Source: a virus. Taken from it: a stretch of DNA of 52,329 bases. Under the pieces are notes generated by a model that saw nothing but the letters and a program-made list of their open reading frames with translations, was not told the DNA's origin and searched no databases. Shown here piece after piece: positions 17,485 to 25,991 of the stretch. Where the stretch lies: the IMG/VR virus record IMGVR_UViG_3300050821_003564, positions 1 to 52,329 of that record; one strand, written 5' to 3'. The translations under genes were made by a program, and so were the position numbers. Numbering within the stretch: the stretch's first letter is position 1; each line of letters begins with the position of its first letter.

Positions 17485-18135
17485 TTATTTTCCTTTTATG
17501 AATGAAAGTATGAAGTTTAAAATACCTGCCAACCAACTCTGGGTCTTAACCTGAGTAGGCGCAGGAAGAGGGATAGTAGTAGAAGGTTTTGAAGTAGTAA
17601 TAGCTTTAGATGAAACCTGATTAGCTAAATCTAAACTATGAGCTAACCTCCGACCATTGGCACAACGAGCAGTCCATCCATTACCAAAATGATCCCAAGT
17701 AGAAAGCTTCTGTAGAAAAGCTAGACGTTCAGCATAGATTGCATCTATTATTTCTCCTGACTTATGGACGTGTACGGCATCGATTGTAAGTGGTCCAATA
17801 ACACCATCCGGACTTGTTCCGACCACTCCTTGGAGCGTCTTAATGGACCTGGAGATACCAGAGTTAATCGCATAATCCAAGACTGAATAATCGACTCCAG
17901 CCGGGAGAGCGTTGTAATCAACAGGCGTCGCATAATGTTTAACATAGATATCCTCTGCTACAGACTTTGGCATGTTCTTGACATCATCTGCAGTTGCATC
18001 TGATTTCCAATAGTGCCTGGCATCTTCTAAGGTTATCCCCCAGTTTGTAGGTCCACCTGGGTCCCGAGGATCATTAGTATAACCACCTTCGTCCTTAAAT
18101 ACTTGTGTTATTGCTGTTTCATATGTATTTTGCAT
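17485..18135 (-). CDS. endolysin, glycoside hydrolase family 108-like muramidase, 216 aa
   Basis: The motif FKDEGGYTNDPRDPGGPTNW at residues 13-32 is the family signature, with Glu16 as the catalytic acid in N-acetylmuramidases of this class. Residues 75-160 form the peptidoglycan-binding type 3 domain (DYAINSGISRSIKTLQGVVG and DGVIGPLTIDAV). A Ser/Thr/Pro linker (165-197) leads to a hydrophobic C-terminus (SWLAGILNFILSFIKGK) that could anchor the enzyme to membrane, an uncommon extension. It cleaves host peptidoglycan for lysis. It lies between fibre genes and holin-like genes. Confidence 0.88.
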   Translation of the reverse strand: MQNTYETAITQVFKDEGGYTNDPRDPGGPTNWGITLEDARHYWKSDATADDVKNMPKSVAEDIYVKHYATPVDYNALPAGVDYSVLDYAINSGISRSIKTLQGVVGTSPDGVIGPLTIDAVHVHKSGEIIDAIYAERLAFLQKLSTWDHFGNGWTARCANGRRLAHSLDLANQVSSKAITTSKPSTTIPLPAPTQVKTQSWLAGILNFILSFIKGK

Positions 18136-19137
18136 TTATATCTCGTATGCTACAAAGAAAGGATTAAGAAAACTTCCGGTTCCTGAAGTAGTGACTGCTA
18201 AACTAAGATCAACCCAATAAGTAGTTCCAGGCGATGCTCCAGTTACAAGTCCCATAATATTCATAGGATACCCAGTATTAGCCGTAGGAGCAATTAAGTA
18301 TTGACTTAATAGTACGGATCCTGTGAGAGCTGCTCCATTAGTAGGTGCAGACCCAGTACTAGCTCTTAAAGTCACTTGAACAATATTAGTAGTAGTATTA
18401 GCTGCTTCTCCTTGGATACACACTACAAAACGAGTACTGAATTTAGGAGTAAAAGTATAACCACTTCCTAAACCCATCATTACTCCAGTAGTAGAAGATG
18501 TTCCAGTAGGATTAGAATTAGCTACTGCTCCGAACACTGTAGTTTGTCCTGCGGTAGAAAGAAGAGTTCCTGTTAGATTAGGGGTAGTTACTGTTCCAGC
18601 TCCATTAGTAAAACTAGAAAGAACCGGGGTTGTAAGTGTTGCTGTAGTAATAGTAGGACTGGTTCCAAACACTAAAGCTCCAGAACCTGTTTCTCCAGTA
18701 ACTGCTGCAGCTAGATTAGCCGTTGAAGGTGTAGCTAAGAATGTAGCTACTCCAGTTCCCAATCCAGAGATATTACTTACTAAAGGTGCATTAGTTACCC
18801 AAGCAGTATCATAATTAGTATTACTGTTCTTATCTAAGATCTGTCCTGTAGTGCCTCCAGTAGGAAGACCATTGACAGTGATAGTCCCTCCTGAAAGAAG
18901 AGTATTATAATCTTGAAGTCTTAGTGGAGAAGCTCCTGTAGAAGGACTGGGTAGATTAAGTATTTGAAAGGAGTTCATATCTAGATTAGAACCCATTGAA
19001 TTAGGTTGGGTACCGTCTCTAGATAAGGTGTTGTCCATAGCTGAAGTCAATGTAGTATTATTAGCATTGTATTGAGCTACTGCAGTAGAATCGTTCTGAA
19101 AGGAAGCGACACTTCCTAGTGTAATCTTATCCGTCAT
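18136..19137 (-). CDS. tail fibre / host-range protein, 333 aa
   Basis: Residues 1-80 (SVASFQNDSTAVAQYNANN, DNTLSRDGTQPNSMGSNLDM) match the same region of the next spike protein and resemble the virion-attachment domain of podovirus fibres. Residues 85-215 are Gly/Thr/Ala repeats typical of a fibre shaft. The C-terminal third (GYTFTPKFSTRFVVCIQGEA...) looks like a beta-sandwich head. The ATG overlaps the previous stop (ATGA). Confidence 0.72.
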   Translation of the reverse strand: MTDKITLGSVASFQNDSTAVAQYNANNTTLTSAMDNTLSRDGTQPNSMGSNLDMNSFQILNLPSPSTGASPLRLQDYNTLLSGGTITVNGLPTGGTTGQILDKNSNTNYDTAWVTNAPLVSNISGLGTGVATFLATPSTANLAAAVTGETGSGALVFGTSPTITTATLTTPVLSSFTNGAGTVTTPNLTGTLLSTAGQTTVFGAVANSNPTGTSSTTGVMMGLGSGYTFTPKFSTRFVVCIQGEAANTTTNIVQVTLRASTGSAPTNGAALTGSVLLSQYLIAPTANTGYPMNIMGLVTGASPGTTYWVDLSLAVTTSGTGSFLNPFFVAYEI

Positions 19138-20633
19138 GATATGTTATAATTCCCTGCTACTACTTTACCTGCGCCTGAGATTGTAATTGCAGTGCTCGTT
19201 GAAGCACATCCAGTAACAACACAAGGATTGGTTCCTACTGTAAACGTAGTACTTCCAATTTCGCAAGCAGAGAACATTTGAACTCTTCCATTAGTTATAA
19301 TAATAGGTGAACTAAATACACACCCTTCAAAAGTAGTTATTGCCTGTGTTCCTGAAGTATCATTTATTGTAATTGAGTTAGTATAGTTCCCTGAGAAATC
19401 ACACTGAAGGAAATGGTTCTCAGCAACACCGCTTCCTCCTGAATTAAGTTGAGTAAAACCATTAGAAGGAGTAGAGCCTGGAATAGCTCCTGTATCTACT
19501 TTACATCTTACATACCAATTAGCTCCAGTAGAAGTAATATTAGCTGTATATCCTTCAGGGAATATATTCTCATAGAAGCCATCTACTCCTGCAGTCTGAA
19601 GACCGTAGGTCCCTCCCCAAAGATATAAATCCTTAAGAATTACAGGTACGTTGGCAGCCACAGATACAGTAGGTTGAGAAGGACTCCCTCCAAAATAGCC
19701 TTGGATAAACATATGCTCTGCACCTGCGTATGTGCAAGTAGAGTCAAAAGATAGAATAGGCCCTGCAAAAGCTGAAGTAGCTCCAGTGCCTAGAGAAACA
19801 CTATTACGAGAAGCACCAATTAATCTAACACCACTTTTAACTGTAATGGTTGCTGCTGTTGATTTATAAGCACCCGGAGGAAAGAATACAATACCTCCAC
19901 CAAAGGCAACTAAATGGTTAATGGCATTTTGAATAGCCGTACCGCTGTCTGTAGATCCAGTAGGATCAGCCCCCCATGCTACGACATCTGCCCAAGGGGT
20001 ACCGCTTTGAAAATAGTTATTGCCCGTCCAAGTATTATTCCCAGATAGAGAAGCTGCACCTAGCATTGCATTTACTTGAGCTACAGATAAATTTGCTGCG
20101 TTAGCTGTACTTCCTGTGTTATTTCCTTTTAAAGTATTTGCAGGCATCGTAGCTAGAACACTGTTTATAACACTATTCGCAACTAAGGCTCCTCCAGGAA
20201 TTGAATTAGCAGAGGCAACTACAGTTGCTCCTGTAATAGTCAGATTATTGACAGTATTAGTACTTCCGTTGAAAGTAGCATTACCATTAAATGTTTCAGT
20301 TCCTGAATGGATATTATTACCAGAAGTAGTATTATTACCATCCAGGAAAGGAACAGTATGTCCTGAAGTACCTGTAGCTGGAATCGTAATAGTAGGATTA
20401 GAAACAACATCAATCAACCTAGCCGGTGAATTAACCGTACTAGGAGAAGGTAGATTGATAATCTGGTTAGAGTTCATATCTAGAGTTGCACCCATTTGAT
20501 TAGGTGAAGTACCATCTCTAGACAGAGTATTGTCAAACGCTGTTTGAACTGTACTTGAGTTCGCGTTAATAGTCGTCGCTGCAGTTGTAGTCTGCGTTAG
20601 ATCGGCGACAGGATTTAGCGTTATTTTGGACAT
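19134..20633 (-). CDS. tailspike with beta-helix (pectate-lyase-like) domain, 499 aa
   Basis: It shares its N-terminal domain (DNTLSRDGTSPNQMGATLDM, IINLPSPSTVNSPARL) with the neighbouring fibre. Residues 200-250 (DVVAWGADPTGSTDSGTAIQ, GGGIVFFPPGAYKSTAATI) are the classic start of a right-handed beta-helix in phage spikes. Successive Val/Ile/Gly strands follow to the C-terminus. It probably binds or degrades host surface polysaccharide. No catalytic residues could be assigned by eye. Confidence 0.8.
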   Translation of the reverse strand: MSKITLNPVADLTQTTTAATTINANSSTVQTAFDNTLSRDGTSPNQMGATLDMNSNQIINLPSPSTVNSPARLIDVVSNPTITIPATGTSGHTVPFLDGNNTTSGNNIHSGTETFNGNATFNGSTNTVNNLTITGATVVASANSIPGGALVANSVINSVLATMPANTLKGNNTGSTANAANLSVAQVNAMLGAASLSGNNTWTGNNYFQSGTPWADVVAWGADPTGSTDSGTAIQNAINHLVAFGGGIVFFPPGAYKSTAATITVKSGVRLIGASRNSVSLGTGATSAFAGPILSFDSTCTYAGAEHMFIQGYFGGSPSQPTVSVAANVPVILKDLYLWGGTYGLQTAGVDGFYENIFPEGYTANITSTGANWYVRCKVDTGAIPGSTPSNGFTQLNSGGSGVAENHFLQCDFSGNYTNSITINDTSGTQAITTFEGCVFSSPIIITNGRVQMFSACEIGSTTFTVGTNPCVVTGCASTSTAITISGAGKVVAGNYNIS

Positions 20634-21142
20634 TAGAGATAAATTACGTAAGCTTCTGAACCAGGAGTTACATTAGTTAACCTAACGAAAACCCAACGTG
20701 AAGCATTGACTGCAATCACTTTATTGGCAGCGGGAATATTAGCATCAAAGGTGCCATTAGTTCCGCCTGCAATTGTTATTGTATTAGTACCGGAACCATT
20801 GCCAAAGTAGCAAGAAAGAACATCGCCTATTTGTGCACCAGAACCTATTTTACTACAACCAGCAACCATATTAGCAGCAGTGTCTAAGGTAGAAGTATTG
20901 GCAGCTGAAGGAGCTTGAATGATAATGCCAGTCAAAAACTGTCCGACATCAATAGTAGAAGCAGCACCAGGAACTGTAGAAATAGGTGCCCCAGTTCCTT
21001 GGTAATAACAAGTCCCCAACGGATTAGCTGGGAAAGTTACAGTACCTACGGTAACCGGAGAATAAGAAGCCCTACCACGTTCGTTAGCAACTACCTCGTC
21101 GAGAGCTGCCATGTTAACGACAGCAGAGGGATTAAAAGCCAT
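20633..21142 (-). CDS. structural protein, possibly capsid decoration or fibre-associated, 169 aa
   Basis: The sequence MAFNPSAVVNMAALDEVVAN leads into a beta-rich, Gly/Thr/Ala-rich body with three cysteines. It lies between the capsid-side genes and the spikes and ends in a one-base overlap with the spike start. Composition is that of a virion surface protein; I recognise no family. Confidence 0.6.
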   Translation of the reverse strand: MAFNPSAVVNMAALDEVVANERGRASYSPVTVGTVTFPANPLGTCYYQGTGAPISTVPGAASTIDVGQFLTGIIIQAPSAANTSTLDTAANMVAGCSKIGSGAQIGDVLSCYFGNGSGTNTITIAGGTNGTFDANIPAANKVIAVNASRWVFVRLTNVTPGSEAYVIYL

Positions 21143-21167
21143 TTATATTTCCTTTATTTGTGTGAAT

Positions 21168-21202
21168 ATGGGAGGGAGGCTTTGACACCTCCCCTATCCC
21201 AT
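21168..21202 (-). promoter_or_regulatory. mRNA hairpin in the leader of the 169-aa gene
   Basis: On the leftward transcript ATGGGATAGGGGAGG pairs with CCTCCCTCCCAT around a TGTCAAAG loop. It sits between two structural genes and is followed by A/C-rich rather than U-rich sequence, so it is more likely a processing or partial-termination element than a full terminator. Confidence 0.55.
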
Positions 21203-21209
21203 AGTTAGA

Positions 21210-21926
21210 TTAGTAGTTGATGTTACCGTAGAGAGTGTAACGAATACGAAGCTTCAAGAGTCCGTTTGTAAACGTACCCGTCTGAATCGTAGACAACCAC
21301 GCGCTCTGAGGTAGCGGAGTGAGTGTGTTCGTCACCAGAGGCATTTGAGTGCCAACCCAGGTGCCACCACCAGCAACCAACGTATCCGTATCAAATCTCA
21401 ATCCAGTAGAACCGGGTTGAGTGTACGTGATCCTCGCGCCTGCTACTATGTTCGCAGTCAACAGACCATTGATGATCTGCACTCCCGCGTTGGGAGTAAC
21501 CTGAACAAAGCTAGAGCTAGGAGAACCCGGGGAGGTCGTAACAAGACCTACCGAGATGCTCGTGCCACCAGCTGCCGTTACAATACCCACAACGTCAACA
21601 GATTCAATAAAGATCTGAGGAGCAGTGAGGATAAGAGTACCGGAAGTAGTAGTGATTTGAGGTGCAGTTACTTGAAGAGGCATCAAGGTAGTCATCGACT
21701 GGATACCTGCAGCCGCTGTCGTACCGGTTCCGGAGAACGTGGTTTGAGCAGGAGCGGGAACCGGAAGACCGGCTGCCGTCAGCTGAAGAGGAACCAGAGG
21801 AATGAGTTGCTCAATCTCTCGTGTTTCACCATAGACGAGGTAATCCCCGCCCACTTCCGGAATTGCCTTCTGCGTACCATACTGCAGAGGAACTCCGTCT
21901 TGATTATACCAAAATCCTGCGACCAT
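21210..21926 (-). CDS. structural protein downstream of major capsid gene, 238 aa
   Basis: The start (MVAGFWYNQDGVPLQYGTQK) is followed by beta-rich sequence with many Thr, Val, Gly and Pro. It directly follows the major capsid gene (12-bp gap). Position and composition fit a head decoration or head completion protein; the family is not recognised. A hairpin downstream separates it from the next gene, which may give high relative expression together with capsid protein. Confidence 0.62.
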   Translation of the reverse strand: MVAGFWYNQDGVPLQYGTQKAIPEVGGDYLVYGETREIEQLIPLVPLQLTAAGLPVPAPAQTTFSGTGTTAAAGIQSMTTLMPLQVTAPQITTTSGTLILTAPQIFIESVDVVGIVTAAGGTSISVGLVTTSPGSPSSSFVQVTPNAGVQIINGLLTANIVAGARITYTQPGSTGLRFDTDTLVAGGGTWVGTQMPLVTNTLTPLPQSAWLSTIQTGTFTNGLLKLRIRYTLYGNINY

Positions 21927-21938
21927 GTTATATTCTCC

Positions 21939-22895
21939 TTACGTCACAATAGTAGTTGAAGTAAGAACAATGACCATGTTCTCGGGACGGTACAGCTTGA
22001 AACCATACTCAGCAATGGTCAAATATTCGTCTTGCTGGAGATCCTTGTTGAACTCGCTATAGACTGTAGGCATCTGACGGAAGCCTCCAATCCATGGCAT
22101 AGTATCACCAGGAGCAGCAGAGAAGAACATATTAGCCACACCAGTAGTCACTGTGACGCTGTTGATAGTTTCCGAAGCAATTGCAGGGAGATAATTAGAA
22201 ACGTAGACATCGAAGCCATAGAGATTGAAACGGAACTTGAATCCCGTAACAGCACCAGACTTAATGACATCTTCCCACATCGGCATCGGAGACAACAGGT
22301 TAACAGTGTTGGCTTGAGTTTGCATCGTGTAAGCGACAGTAGGATCAACCACTGCAACCAAGTTAATCAGAGGAACATTAGCCTTTACGAGGGCATAGTG
22401 AGCCTTTGCGAAATCTTGGAAAGCAAGTGCCTGATTGACACCGGAGCCTACAAAACGATGGTTTGCCGTATTAATTACGTTTAGATTGCTAGCAGTTTGA
22501 CCGCTATTAGCCACAGCAAGAATCCGAGTCTCAACCGCTTCCATAAGGGCACGGTGTTGACGAGGAACGAAGGCAGCAATCACATCCGCAGAATAGAAGC
22601 TGTCTCTCTTGAACTTCTCAGAGATGGCATTAGCTGAATACTTGTACTGATCAAAATTGAATATGAAGTTACCAGTAGCCAGTGCGTTGTACTTGATCGC
22701 CTGTCCTTCGGTGTAATCAGCAGTTTCTGCCTCACCAATTGACGGGATGTTGATCTGTACACCATCCGGGAAGTCTTGGATAATACGGACAAACTTCATA
22801 GCATGCAATTCATCCAAGAGCAATTCTTTGATCTGACGAGACCAAAGGTTTGTTCTTAGAAGATTTGCTGTGTTGGCATCTGTAAAGCCAGCCAT
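21939..22895 (-). CDS. major capsid protein, 318 aa
   Basis: The protein opens MAGFTDANTANLLRTNLWSR and has the HK97-fold pattern: an N-arm, then IQDFPDGVQINIPSIG, long helix residues (PRQHRALMEAVETRILAVAN), and a C-terminal EYGFKLYRPENMVIVLTST. The gene order scaffold, capsid, decoration supports it. The ribosome-binding site is strong (AAGGAGACAAACTG), and a hairpin lies just upstream in the mRNA leader, as expected for a highly expressed gene. Confidence 0.85.
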   Translation of the reverse strand: MAGFTDANTANLLRTNLWSRQIKELLLDELHAMKFVRIIQDFPDGVQINIPSIGEAETADYTEGQAIKYNALATGNFIFNFDQYKYSANAISEKFKRDSFYSADVIAAFVPRQHRALMEAVETRILAVANSGQTASNLNVINTANHRFVGSGVNQALAFQDFAKAHYALVKANVPLINLVAVVDPTVAYTMQTQANTVNLLSPMPMWEDVIKSGAVTGFKFRFNLYGFDVYVSNYLPAIASETINSVTVTTGVANMFFSAAPGDTMPWIGGFRQMPTVYSEFNKDLQQDEYLTIAEYGFKLYRPENMVIVLTSTTIVT

Positions 22896-22909
22896 CAGTT
22901 TGTCTCCTT

Positions 22910-22927
22910 ACTCTCTTCTTAGAGAGT
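22910..22927 (-). promoter_or_regulatory. mRNA hairpin upstream of the capsid gene
   Basis: ACTCTC and GAGAGT form a perfect 6-bp stem with a 6-nt loop between the scaffold stop and the capsid ribosome-binding site. It could be an RNase processing or stabilising site that sets the capsid-to-scaffold ratio. Confidence 0.5.
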
Positions 22928-22939
22928 TGTTAATTAAGT

Positions 22940-23716
22940 TTAGCCGTCACCATAGGCTTTAAAGTCTCCATCCATAAATCTCTCTCCGAGAGTTTGGATG
23001 TCTTTTTCCATTTGGACGGCAATTTTTGGATCGTAATAGAGCTTAGGATTCTTAGCTTTCAAATCTTGGTAATACTGCCAAGTACGCTGTTGAGTACCCT
23101 TTGTGTTAAAGTTGTCACTTATACGGGTAGATCGTGGAGGCGTTTGGAAGTTTTGCTGTTGACTAGGAGCATCCAATCCGAACGTTCTAAAAAATACTGC
23201 TGGATTGCTCCTGGCAAGATTATTAGCAAATTCTTCGGTAATTCCTAAATCTTCTATTTGTTCTTTAAGGGACGATGCATAGTTTGCACCATACCGTTCC
23301 TTAAGCTTTTCTTTGACAGTTTGGAAGTTTTCAGTCTGCTTCTTAGAAGCTTCATGCTCTTGTATCTTAGAAGACACAAGACTTTCAATCTTCGCAGAAT
23401 CGATTCCAGGCTTATCCACATTCGCGGGAGGGGTGTAGTCGCTAGTAGGGGGTAGCTGAGTTTTCTTACCTAGTTGGTCAATAAGTTCTTCAAGCTTAGC
23501 TCTGGCTTCATAGTCTTGTCGTAACTTTAGATAATCATTGCGAAGTTCGTCCTTCTGCATTTCTAAAGTTTTGATGTAATGATCAGAATTTAGTTTAGCT
23601 TTAGCCAAATCCTGAGGGGTTTTGAACTTTCGTCCATCTCCCACCAGCTCTTGGAAGTAATCTTTACTCTCATCAATTTGCGGCGTGTTGTCCACGTCTA
23701 ATAGATTATCGGTCAT
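22940..23716 (-). CDS. capsid scaffold protein, 258 aa
   Basis: The protein is highly charged and helical: DELRNDYLKLRQDYEARAKL, then SKIQEHEASKKQTENFQTVK, with a Gln/Pro/Thr linker. It has no cysteines, has a basic C-terminal section (WQYYQDLKAKNPKLYYDPKI) and sits immediately before the capsid gene. Length and composition match podovirus scaffolds such as T7 gp9. It templates procapsid assembly and is then removed. Confidence 0.8.
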   Translation of the reverse strand: MTDNLLDVDNTPQIDESKDYFQELVGDGRKFKTPQDLAKAKLNSDHYIKTLEMQKDELRNDYLKLRQDYEARAKLEELIDQLGKKTQLPPTSDYTPPANVDKPGIDSAKIESLVSSKIQEHEASKKQTENFQTVKEKLKERYGANYASSLKEQIEDLGITEEFANNLARSNPAVFFRTFGLDAPSQQQNFQTPPRSTRISDNFNTKGTQQRTWQYYQDLKAKNPKLYYDPKIAVQMEKDIQTLGERFMDGDFKAYGDG

Positions 23717-23861
23717 TTCTACTCTTTATATATTCGAGTTGTAATTTTGCACTGGCTAATTCCATTTGGATTACATTAAGAAGTTTTATATTTTTATCCA
23801 CTTCTCTTGTTAGCCAGCCGTGCACGAAGAAAAGATGATTGGTCTTCTCATCCTCATTCAT
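23706..23861 (-). CDS. small hypothetical protein between portal and scaffold, 51 aa
   Basis: The ATG at 23861 follows the previous stop by one base and has AGGAG upstream. It encodes MNEDEKTNHLFFVHGWLTRE... and ends with an amphipathic helix (MELASAKLQLEYIKSRNDR). The 3' end overlaps the scaffold gene by 11 bp. No family recognised; probable coiled-coil accessory. Confidence 0.6.
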   Translation of the reverse strand: MNEDEKTNHLFFVHGWLTREVDKNIKLLNVIQMELASAKLQLEYIKSRNDR

Positions 23862-23862
23862 T

Positions 23863-24138
23863 TTAATCTCCTGGTAATAGAATTTTCTGGTTGTCTAGAT
23901 CAACTAGTTTTCTGGCTATCTCTAGGCCCGCTCTATAACCATTCTTGAATGCCTGTTTATAAGGCCAATTAGTGTTATCATAAGCTTTAGGGTCTAGCTC
24001 AGTACGATCTAGTACTTTCTCTTCTGCTGTCAGTAAGTCTTTGATTCTTTCGAGAACTGGCTTAGCAGCGAGTACTGATTCTTTAAATTTGTTTTGTGCT
24101 TCTTCTGTAGGTAAGTGTGAGGTCCACTTAGTGTACAT
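23863..24138 (-). CDS. hypothetical protein downstream of portal, 91 aa
   Basis: The ATG overlaps the last base of the portal stop. The protein (MYTKWTSHLPTEEAQNKFKE...) is helical, with DNTNWPYKQAFKNGYRAGLE near the C-terminus. Similar small genes often follow portal genes in environmental podoviruses, but I cannot name a function. Confidence 0.6.
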   Translation of the reverse strand: MYTKWTSHLPTEEAQNKFKESVLAAKPVLERIKDLLTAEEKVLDRTELDPKAYDNTNWPYKQAFKNGYRAGLEIARKLVDLDNQKILLPGD

Positions 24139-25991
24139 TAACGTCTCCTAGGTTGTTGCGGAGGCGCCTGTTGCTGTGGCTGAGGTTGCTGAGGAACCAC
24201 ACCAGCAAGAGGATTACCTCCTTCTGTGTCGAAATCTTCCCCTTGTCCCGTGGCCGTACCGGCTTCTTGATGCAACTGTTCTTGCAGAGCTTGCATATGT
24301 CGTTGTGCATCTGCCTGTTCAGCTATCTGCACATAAGGCAGAACCACTTGATATTCCTTTAGACCGAATATGTCTTCAAAGACCTTGGCCAGCTGAACAC
24401 CTGAGAAATGCGGCATAACAGTTTGCCAGAGGTTGGATCCAGCCAACTGAGTGAGGTTCTGGACCAACTCGGACTGTTCGGCGAAATGTCGAGCAGCCAC
24501 AGGTTTAATACGTCCGACCCCAGTGATATCTTCGACAGAAAGGTCCTGAAAGGTAGCGATCTTGAAATCATCATCAAACACCTTTATAGTCGTTGTCCCG
24601 ACCATGTTTCGTCGTGCTAGCTCAAGCATAGCATTCAATGCTAATTCTACAATCTGTTCTTCAAATTGAGTAATCTTATTCTGATAAATACGCCCAGCTG
24701 CATTCTGCATCTCTTTAACTTCAAATGCAGTCTTTTCACCAGGAGTTCTAAATCCCATGGCTTCCTTAGGTGAACCTGCCATAAGTTCCATATCGTTCTC
24801 TAACTTCTCGACTTTCATATCGGCAGTTAGAATTTCAACTTTAGGAACTATCAGATCGACGTCACCTTCTTCAGAAACAAAGATCTTCTCACCGGGCTGC
24901 CAAGTAAAGTCCTCTACGAATCCCTTGACCTTCTGAACTGGGAAGGCTGTAAAGTCGTAGATATCAGCAGCCATATTCTCTAGATGATCAATGCGATACT
25001 GCATACCGACAAGATTATCCAGAGGTCCCATACCCCAAAGATTATCTTGTTTCTTTCGCCAAGGGGCATGGAAAATAGGTGGATAGCCAAAGAACGAAGG
25101 GTTAGGTTTGTTCCCAATAAGCTTATGGCGATCAACAACTGTGATAACTCTGTTGTTTTCAAAGGTATCATTTATATAATCGTGATAATCGCCGTAAAAG
25201 GTAAGTACTTCGACAAAATCAGAAAGCAAATAAGCTCGATAGCTAGTGAAGCCATCAACAGCATAAAGACGGTCGCGCTGTATCCAATCACCTTGGAAAG
25301 TGCGAGCATGGAATCTGATTTTCTTGAGGTAGTCAAATAACGCTTCAATTTCTGCTTGGTTCTCGTCATTGGTCATCCGATCTAGCATTTTCCTAAGTTC
25401 ACCCATACTCACGATCGAGCGGACAATCTTAGGAGATTGAATAAAGTTTTCTGCAGTAGGATTCATAATCATGTCCAAAGGACTGATTCTTCGGAGTGCT
25501 GGTCCTACAAAGCCTGCCTGTACTTTTCCAGGCTGTTGCACTCTTTGATCCACCCATTCGACAGTTGCAAAGCAATTACCAAAGTGAATGTAATCTAATA
25601 TGATTTTATCTAGTTCATGTTTAAAAGAAGGTTGGTCGATACACCACGCCATATAGTTGATGATAGCATCGCGTTTCTGAACTGAGTTCGCGTCCCTCTC
25701 ATTTGCTTCCCATATCAACCACTTACGCTTAGGAAACAGCGTAGCAGTATAGTTGGAGTAAAGATTATCACAGATGTGCGTCATCTTCGGCTTGGTAGTT
25801 TTGTTCTTCCAAGGAAGCTGAGCATTAGTAGTCTGTGTAGTGTCAGTAGCATAAACGTATCTGCGAATCTCTTCCCAGTCGTTCTTCTTGACCTGACGCA
25901 TTGTGTCCCACTCAATGAAACGTTCTGTAATCCTGATCGCTAGTTGATCAGGTTCCAAAACATTCATCAGCTCCATGACTTTTCCCGTCAC
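24138..25991 (-). CDS. portal (head-to-tail connector) protein, 617 aa
   Basis: It lies immediately downstream of the large terminase. Signature-like segments are WKNKTTKPKMTHICDNLYSN, FVGPALRRISPLDMIMNPTA, DNLWGMGPLDNLVGMQYRID and FRTPGEKTAFEVKEMQNAAG, typical of podovirus portals around residues 350-430. The C-terminus is a disordered Gln/Pro tail (QPQPQQQAPPQQPRRR). The protein forms the dodecameric DNA entry ring. Confidence 0.85.
   Translation of the reverse strand: MTGKVMELMNVLEPDQLAIRITERFIEWDTMRQVKKNDWEEIRRYVYATDTTQTTNAQLPWKNKTTKPKMTHICDNLYSNYTATLFPKRKWLIWEANERDANSVQKRDAIINYMAWCIDQPSFKHELDKIILDYIHFGNCFATVEWVDQRVQQPGKVQAGFVGPALRRISPLDMIMNPTAENFIQSPKIVRSIVSMGELRKMLDRMTNDENQAEIEALFDYLKKIRFHARTFQGDWIQRDRLYAVDGFTSYRAYLLSDFVEVLTFYGDYHDYINDTFENNRVITVVDRHKLIGNKPNPSFFGYPPIFHAPWRKKQDNLWGMGPLDNLVGMQYRIDHLENMAADIYDFTAFPVQKVKGFVEDFTWQPGEKIFVSEEGDVDLIVPKVEILTADMKVEKLENDMELMAGSPKEAMGFRTPGEKTAFEVKEMQNAAGRIYQNKITQFEEQIVELALNAMLELARRNMVGTTTIKVFDDDFKIATFQDLSVEDITGVGRIKPVAARHFAEQSELVQNLTQLAGSNLWQTVMPHFSGVQLAKVFEDIFGLKEYQVVLPYVQIAEQADAQRHMQALQEQLHQEAGTATGQGEDFDTEGGNPLAGVVPQQPQPQQQAPPQQPRRR

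Noticed and set aside
21345-21959. 204-residue rightward ORF across the decoration gene
   Set aside because: Arg/Ser/Cys-rich shadow of structural genes transcribed the other way; no ribosome-binding site or operon context.
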